From Butyrivibrio sp. (lineage in GTDB: Bacteria > Bacillota_A > Clostridia > Lachnospirales > Lachnospiraceae): DNA of 6,047 bases. The stretch lies in NCBI GenBank assembly GCA_017996845.1, contig JAGOGF010000146.1, forward strand, positions 1-6,047. The letters are read 5' to 3'. This document shows, piece by piece, positions 1 to 5,788 of this stretch (its first letter is position 1; every line of letters begins with the position of its first letter). The position numbers and the translations under genes are program-made. The notes under the pieces are model-generated. The model was given only the letters and a program-made list of their open reading frames with translations. It had not been told where the DNA came from and searched no databases.

Positions 1-594
1 ACTTTTGGAACGAAGCCTTAAAACAGCCAGAATAGCAGTGATTGCAAAAATTTCGATGGTAAAAACAGGCAGTTGATACCAAAGCGGAGTGCCGGTCTGA
101 TACAAACCGGTTATCATAAGCGGATAATGCCAGATAGCCCAGATGAGACCCGAGAAGAAAATGGCGATATTCAGGTTCCAGGTTTCTGCCATTTTGGGTA
201 ACAGAAAACCACGCCAGCCGATTTCTTCCCCTGCAGCAGTGATCAGAGAAGACGGGATCAGTAAGAGCAGCATGCCAATGGAATTGCTATACAGCTGACC
301 TGACAGTGAGCCTTTTGACAAAAGCCAATATATTCCGTAGGAAAGTCCCAGATACAGAAAGGGTATGATCACGGCAGCCGCAACATATGGCAGGCGGCAC
401 CGGTTAATGCCCAGTATCTTTTCTTTGCGATAATATACCATATGAACGATCAGCGCGGAGATAGTCGGACAGAACATCAGGATTGCAGTCATTCCTTCCG
501 CTTGTTCGCCGCCTTTGATTCGAACATAATAACATAAACTGCTTAAGATCAATGTGATAATCAAAAATAATATGATAGCTTTCTTATTTTTCAT
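1..594 (-). CDS. CPBP-family intramembrane metalloprotease (partial, C-terminus beyond window)
   Basis: The reading frame is open from the ATG at 594-592 to the window edge, giving 198 residues of a polytopic membrane protein. It carries the CPBP (CAAX protease/bacteriocin-processing, Abi) signature: EEIGWRGFLLP at residues 123-133, with the catalytic-type Glu pair E123/E124 and R128, then GLIWAIWHYPL at 149-159 with H156. Hydrophobic segments lie near residues 5-22, 35-53, 69-92, 105-120, 140-160 and 173-193. The third family motif (a late His with Asn/Asp) is not reached, so a C-terminal portion is missing because of the window boundary, not because of a mutation. The start is supported by AAAGAGG at 606-600, 5 nt upstream. 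CPBP proteins cleave membrane-embedded substrates; in Firmicutes they are often tied to bacteriocin processing or self-immunity, but no bacteriocin gene is visible here and the substrate is unknown. Confidence 0.87.
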   Translation of the reverse strand, partial: MKNKKAIILFLIITLILSSLCYYVRIKGGEQAEGMTAILMFCPTISALIVHMVYYRKEKILGINRCRLPYVAAAVIIPFLYLGLSYGIYWLLSKGSLSGQLYSNSIGMLLLLIPSSLITAAGEEIGWRGFLLPKMAETWNLNIAIFFSGLIWAIWHYPLMITGLYQTGTPLWYQLPVFTIEIFAITAILAVLRLRSKS

Positions 595-629
595 GTCAAC
601 CTCTTTTTATGGATGAAATATGTAAATAT

Positions 630-658
630 ATAATATATTCTAATAGTAGCATATACAA
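630..658 (-). promoter_or_regulatory. Probable promoter of the CPBP gene
   Basis: Read on the minus strand, TTGTAT (658-653) and TATTAT (635-630) are separated by exactly 17 bp, a sigma-A-like layout with a good -10 and a mediocre -35. Transcription would begin near 623, giving a leader of about 30 nt before the ATG at 594. On the plus strand TATAAT lies at 629-634, almost on top of the minus-strand -10, and may serve the VOC gene, although its -35 (TTTATG, 606-611) is poor. Confidence 0.42.
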
Positions 659-726
659 AAAGCAGTTTCCAGCAGTTGCACCCTGCACTTACAGGGATAG
701 CGGGAGAAAAAGGAAAACAGGGGAAA

Positions 727-1089
727 ATGATCAGAATAGGTGAAATATGTCTGCTGACAAATGATGTAATACGGTTATCAGATTTTTATAAGAAACTGCT
801 GGAAGTGGACAATCACAGTGAAGATGCCACGCATCAGTTCATTCTGGAAGGTGAGATATCTTTTACCATATATAATGACGGTACAGTCAAAGGCAATGAC
901 AATCAGAATATGTGTATGGCGTTTACAGTAGATAGTATGGAAAAGGCATACCAAAAGGTGGTTCTGCTTGGCGCTGAGATTATGGAGCCCCCGACAAAGC
1001 GTCCCTGGGGTGCTACAAATATGAGCTTTTATGATCCGGATCATAATGTGGTTTACCTCAGAAGCATGGAAAAATCAGGAGAGCAATAG
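727..1089 (+). CDS. VOC-superfamily (glyoxalase/bleomycin-resistance fold) protein
   Basis: This is a 120-residue protein with a single VOC domain, the usual length for a small glyoxalase/dioxygenase-fold protein. An N-terminal strand-helix unit (IGEICLLTNDVIRLSDFYKKL, about 4-24) is followed by strands, the second helix MEKAYQKVVLLGA (71-83) and the family's closing YDPDHNVVYL (102-111). VOC proteins act as dimers on small molecules: lyases, dioxygenases or drug-binding immunity proteins. The usual metal-binding Glu of the last strand (as in DPDGNxIEL) is replaced here by Val/Tyr, and no clear N-terminal His ligand is visible, so classical metal-dependent glyoxalase I activity is doubtful; a ligand-binding role is possible. 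The ATG at 727 is preferred because CAGGGG (719-723) precedes it and the domain begins there; an upstream in-frame TTG at 676 would add 17 unrelated residues. The gene stands alone and ends at a hairpin terminator. Confidence 0.85.
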   Translation: MIRIGEICLLTNDVIRLSDFYKKLLEVDNHSEDATHQFILEGEISFTIYNDGTVKGNDNQNMCMAFTVDSMEKAYQKVVLLGAEIMEPPTKRPWGATNMSFYDPDHNVVYLRSMEKSGEQ

Positions 1090-1098
1090 ATGAAGAAT

Positions 1099-1139
1099 CA
1101 TCAAAAAAACAGGCGCATTCAAATGCCTGTTTTTTGATG
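1099..1139. terminator. Bidirectional intrinsic terminator between converging genes
   Basis: CATC, seven A and CAGGC (1099-1114) pair with GCCTG, six T and GATG (1125-1139), with one bulged A. The loop is about 10 nt and can extend through GCAT/ATGC. The A tract before the GC core and the T tract after it make it usable from both strands, serving the VOC gene (stop at 1089) and the YhfC-type gene (stop at 1185). Confidence 0.78.
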
Positions 1140-1184
1140 AAAAGAATCTTATTGTTGCAAAACCCTGTTCCTGTAATTTACAGA

Positions 1185-2012
1185 TCACTTGTCCTGCATG
1201 CCGCACCGCGTATAAAGCCTTCGCGCAAGGAAGAGGAGCAGAATTGTCCAGAGGACGATCCAGCCTTCCGTGAGCCATACATTTAGTGTAACTTTTTGTG
1301 AAAGCGCAGGCACCAGGTCGAAAAGCATGTGCAGGAAAACGGCCAGAAGCAGATATTTTTTATTCTGTTTCTGAATGCTGTAAAAAACGACAACTGTGAG
1401 TGAAATATGGGCAAACATGCACAAAATCCGTTCTAAAACGGTGGATGCTGCGGCAGAAATACCAAAGGCAGCAGCAGTCTGAACAGCGGGCAGAGCCGCT
1501 GCGGCACCTTTTTCTGTAATATGCAGAAGGGCCATTGCCTGTTGGAGAGGATATCTGGAAAAAATAACGGCAATGACAAGATAGGTTAGCAGGGACATCA
1601 GAGAGATTACCCAGACCTCAATACCGCCATGACCGATCCCATACATAACTGCGTTTTCTCTTGTATTCTCTTTTTTGATCAGGTAGCGCAGTATGATATA
1701 TCTGCCGCACTCTTCAAAAATACCGGCCATGACAATGCCATAGAGAACATAGACAGCAACATGTCCGTTTATGAAGCGGGAAACCGGATTGTCGGAAACA
1801 ATGCAAAACATATGAACACCAAGTTCCAGGACTCTGGCAGATATCAGAAAGCCGGCAGCACCGATGAACAGTGCTTTGTATCTTACTTTCTTCCCACATT
1901 TCTTTTTCCAGAAAATAAGAAACAGCAGCGGGAGAATCAGGAGCAGGATACAGGACAAAATGATCCAGAACAGGTTAGTGTCTGTCATCACGATCTTTTC
2001 ATATTCAGACAT
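1185..2012 (-). CDS. YhfC-family intramembrane metalloprotease-like protein
   Basis: This is a 275-residue membrane protein with about seven hydrophobic segments (near 14-35, 46-71, 84-109, 132-151, 196-213, 219-237 and 248-264). The conserved polar motifs of the YhfC family lie inside or beside the membrane: EECGR (100-104), GIGHGGIE (125-132) with H128 and E132, ER (194-195) with H202, and HMLFD (228-232). These resemble the Glu/His arrangement of the CPBP and PrsW proteases, and the family is considered protease-like, but its substrates are not known to me. The start chosen is the ATG at 2012-2010, which overlaps the last 8 bases of the upstream regulator gene and has AAGGAG (2028-2023) 10 nt upstream. 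A further in-frame TTG at 2033 would place that ribosome binding site inside the gene and is rejected. The overlap implies translational coupling with the XRE regulator; the gene ends at the shared terminator at 1099-1139. Confidence 0.85.
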   Translation of the reverse strand: MSEYEKIVMTDTNLFWIILSCILLLILPLLFLIFWKKKCGKKVRYKALFIGAAGFLISARVLELGVHMFCIVSDNPVSRFINGHVAVYVLYGIVMAGIFEECGRYIILRYLIKKENTRENAVMYGIGHGGIEVWVISLMSLLTYLVIAVIFSRYPLQQAMALLHITEKGAAAALPAVQTAAAFGISAAASTVLERILCMFAHISLTVVVFYSIQKQNKKYLLLAVFLHMLFDLVPALSQKVTLNVWLTEGWIVLWTILLLFLARRLYTRCGMQDK

Positions 2013-3150
2013 AAGATGCACACTCCTTTGCAAGGTTTTCCTTCATATTCTGCAGAAGTTCTTTTCCCAGAAACTGCAGGGAAGGATGATCAAATGCATC
2101 CAGCACGGTTGTAAGTACTTCTTTTTTGCTGCGAATGGAAATTTCTCCCAAAGCGCTTTCAGAAAACCATTCCGTAATGCGGTTAAAGTAGTCGTCCCCG
2201 TGAATTTTCAGATCATCCCGAAACAGCAGGATAACCGCTCGGTGATAGTTCTGTAAAAGGGAAATAACCCGTTCTCTGGAAAATCCGTCAGGTACAGAAG
2301 CTTTTGAAGAAGTAAGCAGCGCAGCAACTGTCACGGCAGCCTGATAATAGTAAGCAGCTGCGGTGTTGGGATGAAGATGGATCAGATCATAGGCCTGCAT
2401 CAGCGCATCTATCCGGGTCAGGGTCATTTCGAGACGGATCGGATCATGTGCGCATAGGGTAAGGAGGTGCATACTTTGCTGAATGATCAGCAGCAGATGT
2501 TTATATACACTGATCTGTGCTGCACGTTCTGCTTCCGGTAGTTCTCCTTTGGACATATATGCCATAACCAGCAGAGAAGACTGATCATCAATTCTGTCCG
2601 GCTGTGTCAGATCGGAAAGTTCGTCGATCACTTCCTGGTATGAGCCGGACTGGAGACTGACCATCATCCGAATCGTGTGGGCACTTTCACAAAGCATGCG
2701 ATCATTACTTTTCTGTTCCACTTCATGGCACAGGGACATGATCGTGCTGCGAACGTCGCTGATCAGTGCTCCAATGCGAGGGTCACAGTGGTTTAATAAT
2801 AGTACGGACATCTGGAACAGAAAGGGGCAGCAGGAGAAATAGTGACGGACTTTAAGCTGAATATCCGGATAAACGGCGTCAAACGGTTCTGCAGCAAACC
2901 GTTCGGAAAATTGCAGGTAGATTTCCTGAATCTGCTCTCTGCTCAATAAGGGTTCATAACCCATCAGTTCATCCAGCGTTACATTATAAAAAGAAGCAAG
3001 CAGGGGAAGAAGTGCCACATCAGGCATTGTCTGTCCGGTTTCCCATTTTGATACGGAAGCTTTTGTAACGCCGATATGATCAGCCACCTCAGACTGTGTC
3101 AATTGCTGCTCTTTTCTGAAGCGTATGAGATTTTCTGATAAATGAATCAT
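2005..3150 (-). CDS. XRE-family transcriptional regulator with long helical C-terminal region
   Basis: The protein has 381 residues. Residues 3-66 form a typical XRE/Cro-type helix-turn-helix: LIRFRKEQQLTQSEVADHIG, then the recognition-helix region VTKASVSKWETGQTMPD, then LLPLLASFYNVTLDELMGYEP. Residues 70-381 are predicted to be mostly helical and rich in Leu, Gln and Tyr, with stretches such as GSYQEVIDELSDL (169-181) and KGELPEAERAAQISVYKHLL (201-220) that look like TPR-type repeats. TPR-containing XRE regulators often bind peptides or partner proteins, but no ligand can be named here. The start is well supported: GGAGGTGATCA (3164-3154), nearly fully complementary to the 16S rRNA tail, sits 9 nt upstream. 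The gene is first in an operon with the YhfC-type protease, whose start codon overlaps its end, and it is divergent from the aldo/keto reductase gene, so it may regulate itself, that neighbour, or both. Confidence 0.88.
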   Translation of the reverse strand: MIHLSENLIRFRKEQQLTQSEVADHIGVTKASVSKWETGQTMPDVALLPLLASFYNVTLDELMGYEPLLSREQIQEIYLQFSERFAAEPFDAVYPDIQLKVRHYFSCCPFLFQMSVLLLNHCDPRIGALISDVRSTIMSLCHEVEQKSNDRMLCESAHTIRMMVSLQSGSYQEVIDELSDLTQPDRIDDQSSLLVMAYMSKGELPEAERAAQISVYKHLLLIIQQSMHLLTLCAHDPIRLEMTLTRIDALMQAYDLIHLHPNTAAAYYYQAAVTVAALLTSSKASVPDGFSRERVISLLQNYHRAVILLFRDDLKIHGDDYFNRITEWFSESALGEISIRSKKEVLTTVLDAFDHPSLQFLGKELLQNMKENLAKECASYV

Positions 3151-3176
3151 TTATGATCACCTCCGTTTTTGTATTG

Positions 3177-3204
3177 ATTTTAGTGTAACGAAATAAGTGG
3201 ACAA
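3177..3204 (-). promoter_or_regulatory. Probable promoter of the XRE-YhfC operon
   Basis: On the minus strand, TTGTCC (3204-3199) and TAAAAT (3182-3177) are separated by 16 bp. Transcription would start near 3170, leaving about 20 nt before the ATG at 3150, just enough for the strong ribosome binding site. An alternative pairing, TTGTAA (3210-3205) with TACACT (3187-3182) and a 17-bp spacer, fits about as well, so the exact start is uncertain. Confidence 0.42.
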
Positions 3205-3240
3205 TTACAATGAAACAGAACGACACTTTAAGAAATATAA

Positions 3241-3255
3241 TATCGCATTACGATA
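3241..3255. promoter_or_regulatory. Candidate operator (TATCG-N5-CGATA near-palindrome) in the divergent spacer
   Basis: TATCG (3241-3245) and CGATA (3251-3255) are perfect inverted repeats around CATTA; 12 of the 15 positions agree with the reverse complement. It directly abuts a plus-strand TATAAT (3236-3241) in the gap between the divergent XRE and aldo/keto reductase genes, where an XRE dimer could act. Only one copy was seen and no regulator is tied to it directly, so this remains a suggestion. Confidence 0.28.
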
Positions 3256-3327
3256 CCAAATGAAAAAACTGCATAAAATGGAAGCGAAATATTCAGCATA
3301 AAAAACAGCAGGTGGCAGCCAGGGTAT

Positions 3328-3335
3328 GCTATATT
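3328..3335 (+). promoter_or_regulatory. Possible extended -10 promoter of the aldo/keto reductase gene
   Basis: TGC followed by TATATT (3330-3335) matches the extended -10 form TGnTATAAT at 5 of 6 positions of the hexamer. No convincing -35 lies 17 bp upstream. Initiation near 3342 would give a leader of about 54 nt before the ATG at 3396 and would fall within the perfect palindrome TTATTAATAA (3337-3346). A second option is TATAAT at 3236-3241, which also lacks a good -35. Confidence 0.3.
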
Positions 3336-3395
3336 ATTATTAATAAGTATATGCCAATATTGTTTATGATTAATCGGCTGGGAAAGAGAGGACAA

Positions 3396-4541
3396 ATGAA
3401 ATATCGGGATTTGGGGAAAACGGGGCTGCGTGTAAGTGAAATCGGACTGGGCGGAGAGTGGCTTGAGCGGCATAATACAGAAGAAGTCTGTGCAATTGTT
3501 GCTACGTGTGAAAAACAGGGGATTAATATTCTTGACTGCTGGATGTCAGAACCAAATGTCAGAACCAACATCGGAAAAGCAATTGAGGGCAGAAGAGAGC
3601 GGTGGATCATTCAGGGGCATATCGGGTCAACATGGCAAAACGGACAATATGTCAGAACCCGTGACATGCTGCAGGTAAAAGCGGCATTCGAAGATTTACT
3701 GGCCAGAATGCAGACAGATTATATTGATCTTGGCATGATTCATTTTGTGGATGAAGTAGCGGAATATGAGAAAATTATGACAGGGGAGTTTCTGGAATAT
3801 GTCAGAGAACTCAGGCAGAGCGGCAAAATCAGGCATATCGGTATGAGTTCGCATAATCCTGTTGTTGCAAAACTTGCGGCGGAAAGCGGAATTGTGGAGA
3901 TGATCCTGTTCAGTCTCAATCCGGCATTTGATCTGCTGCCGCCAAGTGAAGATATCAATACACTTTTTGCGGAAAAATATGATGAAAAACTGGGAGGAAT
4001 TGCACCGGAAAGAGAAGACTTGTATAAAGTCTGCGAGAAGAATGGCGTTGGGATCACTGTTATGAAGGGATATGCCGGCGGACGATTGTTTCAGGCAGAA
4101 CATTCACCTTTTGGAGTCGCACTAACGCCGGTGCAGTGTATACATTATGCACTGACACGTCCGGCAGTGGCATCGGTTATGGTGGGCTATGATTCGCCCG
4201 CACATGTGACTGCAGCGGTAGAATATGAAACTGCGACGGACGAAGAAAAAGACTACGCAAGTGTACTTGCAGGTGCACCAAGTCATGCTTTTATTTCAGG
4301 ACAATGCACCTATTGTGGACATTGTGCGCCGTGTCCTGCAGAAATTGACATTGCTATGGTCAATAAGCTTCTTGATCTTGCAGAAATGCAGCCTGTGGTT
4401 CCGCAGTCGCTGCGGGAGCATTACAGACAGTTGCATACAAATGCATCAGATTGCATGGCATGTGGCGGATGTGAATCCAGGTGCCCTTTTCATGTACGGA
4501 TAATCAGCCGGATGGAGCGGGCAAGTGAAATGTTTAACTGA
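3396..4541 (+). CDS. Aldo/keto reductase-like oxidoreductase with two C-terminal [4Fe-4S] motifs
   Basis: The protein has 381 residues. Residues 1 to about 290 form an aldo/keto reductase TIM barrel (opening MKYRDLGKTGLRVSEIGLGG, then IRHIGMSSHNP at 145-155, GITVMKGYAGGR at 219-230 and a barrel end rich in PAVASVMVGYDSP). The C-terminal part has two ferredoxin-type clusters: CX2CX2CX2CP at C304, C307, C310 and C313, and CX2CX2CX3CP at C353, C356, C359 and C363. This is the architecture of the COG1453-type reductases common in anaerobes; it implies a cytoplasmic redox enzyme that may exchange electrons with ferredoxin-like partners. Of the classical Asp-Tyr-Lys-His tetrad, D47 and H116 are present, but the Tyr and Lys positions read as WM (49-50) and QGH (73-75), so ordinary NADPH carbonyl reduction is not assured. 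The start at 3396 is preferred over upstream in-frame ATGs (3351, 3366) because the family begins there and AGAGG (3387-3391) precedes it. The substrate is unknown. Confidence 0.9.
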   Translation: MKYRDLGKTGLRVSEIGLGGEWLERHNTEEVCAIVATCEKQGINILDCWMSEPNVRTNIGKAIEGRRERWIIQGHIGSTWQNGQYVRTRDMLQVKAAFEDLLARMQTDYIDLGMIHFVDEVAEYEKIMTGEFLEYVRELRQSGKIRHIGMSSHNPVVAKLAAESGIVEMILFSLNPAFDLLPPSEDINTLFAEKYDEKLGGIAPEREDLYKVCEKNGVGITVMKGYAGGRLFQAEHSPFGVALTPVQCIHYALTRPAVASVMVGYDSPAHVTAAVEYETATDEEKDYASVLAGAPSHAFISGQCTYCGHCAPCPAEIDIAMVNKLLDLAEMQPVVPQSLREHYRQLHTNASDCMACGGCESRCPFHVRIISRMERASEMFN

Positions 4542-4557
4542 AAAGACCCTTAAATAA

Positions 4558-4607
4558 TGAAAATCCTATAATACACGGAAACCGAAGCTGTATTATGGGA
4601 TTTTTCA
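4558..4607 (+). terminator. Intrinsic terminator after the aldo/keto reductase gene
   Basis: AAATCCTATAATACA (4561-4575) pairs with TGTATTATGGGATTT (4589-4603) over 15 bp with one T·G wobble, and the stem can be extended by one or two pairs outward. The loop is 13 nt and contains a small CGG/CCG. The right arm runs directly into TTTTT (4601-4605). The hairpin separates the reductase from the MerR operon. Confidence 0.8.
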
Positions 4608-4645
4608 TATGGAAATAAGAAAATGAGAGAATTATATGAAATGCA

Positions 4646-4676
4646 TTGACTTGGAGCTAACACCAGATGTTATGCT
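4646..4676 (+). promoter_or_regulatory. MerR-type promoter/operator with 19-bp spacer
   Basis: A near-perfect -35 TTGACT (4646-4651) and a -10 TATGCT (4671-4676) are separated by 19 bp, the over-long spacer that MerR-family activators correct by twisting the DNA. The spacer holds CTTGGAG (4650-4656), TAAC (4658-4661) and CCA (4663-4665), agreeing at 14 of 18 positions with the dyad CTTGGAGTTAACTCCAAG that I associate with MerR regulators of the NmlR/AdhR type. The dyad itself is imperfect here. It lies 37 bp upstream of the merR-type start codon, so autoregulation of the downstream operon is the simplest reading. Confidence 0.82.
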
Positions 4677-4713
4677 CAAAAAGATGTATGATTATGGAAA
4701 GGAGTATATCTGA

Positions 4714-5103
4714 ATGACAATTAAAGATGTATGCGAACGATTTGATATTACGCAGGATACACTCAGATACTATGAGCGTGTAGGCATGATTCCGGCGGTT
4801 ACAAGGACTGCAGGTGGTATCCGCGATTATCAGGAGTCTGATCTTGGATGGGTACAGCTGGCAATTTGCATGAGAAATGCAGGACTTCCTGTAGAAGCGA
4901 TGATTGAGTATGTAAGACTATATCAGGAAGGTGATACAACAATTTCTGCAAGACTGCAGCTTTTGACGGACCAGAGAGAAGTATTGCTCGATCGCAGAAA
5001 AAAAATTGATGAGACACTTGATCGGTTGAATTATAAGATCGCACGATATGAGATTGCGGTCGAAACAGGGAAATTGACCTGGGATGAAAACTGTGAGAAC
5101 TGA
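4714..5103 (+). CDS. MerR-family regulator, AdhR-like, with Cys52
   Basis: The protein has 129 residues. Residues 1-70 are the winged helix of the MerR family: IKDVCERFDITQDTLRYYERVGMIP, then the wing region with GIRDYQESDL (35-44), then CMRNAGLPVEAMIEYVRLY (52-70). Residues about 74-118 form the long helix that makes the antiparallel coiled-coil dimer. From memory of the family, the sequence closely follows B. subtilis AdhR (YraB), including its redox/electrophile-sensing cysteine at the same position, C52; two other cysteines (C7, C127) are outside known sensing positions. AdhR and NmlR proteins activate genes for handling aldehydes and other thiol-reactive electrophiles. The start has AGGAG (4700-4704) 9 nt upstream. 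The gene heads a probable operon with an S component 16 nt downstream and a CMD-family gene, under a 19-bp-spacer promoter. The inducer is inferred, not shown. Confidence 0.93.
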   Translation: MTIKDVCERFDITQDTLRYYERVGMIPAVTRTAGGIRDYQESDLGWVQLAICMRNAGLPVEAMIEYVRLYQEGDTTISARLQLLTDQREVLLDRRKKIDETLDRLNYKIARYEIAVETGKLTWDENCEN

Positions 5104-5119
5104 CAGAAAGGGAGATAAA

Positions 5120-5689
5120 ATGAAAAAAATGAATGTCATGAAACTGACGCAGGCGGCAATGCTGATGGGACTTGGTCTGGTGCTTCCATTTGTGACGGGA
5201 CAGATACCGCAATTTGGCAAAATGCTTCTTCCCATGCATATTCCGGTTTTACTCTGCGGACTGATCTGCGGATGGCAGTATGGTCTGGCAGTAGGATTTA
5301 TACTTCCGCTCCTTCGCGGTGCGGTCTTTGGAATGCCGGCACTTTTTCCAAATGGTGTTGCAATGGCATTTGAACTTGCAACATATGGTGCAGTTGCAGG
5401 TCTTCTGTATGCTCGTTCCAGATGGCAATGCGTGGCAGCGTTATATAAATGTCTGATCACTGCAATGGTTGCAGGCCGTATCATATGGGGAATTGCAATG
5501 ATGCTGATCAGCGGCGTTACCGGGAATGTGTTTACATGGCAGTTGTTCATGGCTGGTGCTTTGATCAATGCACTTCCGGGAATTGTAATACAGCTGATTC
5601 TGATTCCGGCAGTTATGGTGGCATTGAACCGTGCAGGGCTTGTGAAGTTCAGAAAAGGACAAAAAGTGCAGATTGTCAAAACATTCTGA
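5120..5689 (+). CDS. ECF transporter S component (substrate-binding membrane subunit)
   Basis: The protein has 189 residues and is almost wholly hydrophobic, with about six membrane segments (near 9-27, 38-50, 54-75, 80-98, 107-131 and 143-168), the size and layout of an ECF S component. Recognisable family stretches are LLPMHIPVLLCGLICG (36-51), LPLLRGAVFGMPALFP (62-77) and AMAFELATYGAVAGLLY (81-97). S components bind a vitamin or precursor at high affinity and work with a shared energising module (EcfA, EcfA', EcfT), which is not in this window and is normally encoded elsewhere in group II systems. I cannot assign the substrate from sequence alone. The start at 5120 has AGGGAG (5109-5114) 5 nt upstream; an in-frame start at 5084 would lie inside the merR-type gene and is less likely. 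It lies 16 nt after that gene's stop, with no terminator between. Confidence 0.88.
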   Translation: MKKMNVMKLTQAAMLMGLGLVLPFVTGQIPQFGKMLLPMHIPVLLCGLICGWQYGLAVGFILPLLRGAVFGMPALFPNGVAMAFELATYGAVAGLLYARSRWQCVAALYKCLITAMVAGRIIWGIAMMLISGVTGNVFTWQLFMAGALINALPGIVIQLILIPAVMVALNRAGLVKFRKGQKVQIVKTF

Positions 5690-5732
5690 AAGTAAGAGTA
5701 TAAGAAATTTCCGGTAAAACTATTTCACACAG

Positions 5733-5783
5733 AAGATTTGAGACGGAGCACAAATCTTTGCAGGGAACGCTCCGGAATGGAGG
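5733..5783 (+). promoter_or_regulatory. Candidate RNA pseudoknot over the ribosome binding site of the CMD-like gene
   Basis: Stem 1 pairs AAGATTTG (5733-5740) with CAAATCTT (5751-5758), 8 perfect pairs. Its 10-nt loop contains CGGAGC (5744-5749), which is perfectly complementary to GCTCCG (5769-5774). The connecting loops would be 3, 1 and 10 nt, compatible with an H-type pseudoknot. The same CTCC (5770-5773) can instead pair with GGAG (5779-5782), the Shine-Dalgarno sequence of the next gene, across a 5-nt loop. This is the layout expected of a translational switch, but it does not match any riboswitch consensus I can recall. Stem 1 alone could also be a DNA operator. No T tract follows, so it is not a terminator. 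Confidence 0.4.
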
Positions 5784-5788
5784 AAGAA

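Noticed and set aside
676..726. Upstream extension of the VOC gene from a TTG start.
   Set aside because: The added 17 residues (with several Gly and Lys) do not belong to the VOC fold, and a better-placed ATG with a ribosome binding site exists at 727.
1629..2114. A 161-codon plus-strand frame across the YhfC and XRE genes.
   Set aside because: It is antisense to motifs of the YhfC family that are clearly coding, and has no domain or start signal.
3184..3209. TGTAA-N16-TTACA inverted repeat overlapping the XRE promoter.
   Set aside because: The arms are only 5 bp, AT-rich and widely spaced, so chance is a sufficient explanation; it is not listed as an operator.
4636..4713. A 25-codon ORF (ATG at 4636) ending directly at the merR-type start codon, resembling a leader peptide.
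   Set aside because: It contains the MerR promoter itself; transcription from the -10 at 4671-4676 would begin after its start codon, and no ribosome binding site precedes it. Its reading DLELTP is simply the operator translated.
4918..5679. A 253-codon open frame on the minus strand across the MerR and S component genes.
   Set aside because: It is antisense to two well-supported genes, has a composition rich in Pro, Ser, Thr and Ile from reverse reading, and shows no recognisable domain or ribosome binding site.
5673..5704. TTGTCA and TATAAG with a 20-bp spacer at the end of the S component gene, a possible second MerR-type promoter for the CMD gene.
   Set aside because: The spacer has no dyad resembling the operator at 4650-4667, the -10 is imperfect, and such pairs are common in AT-rich sequence.
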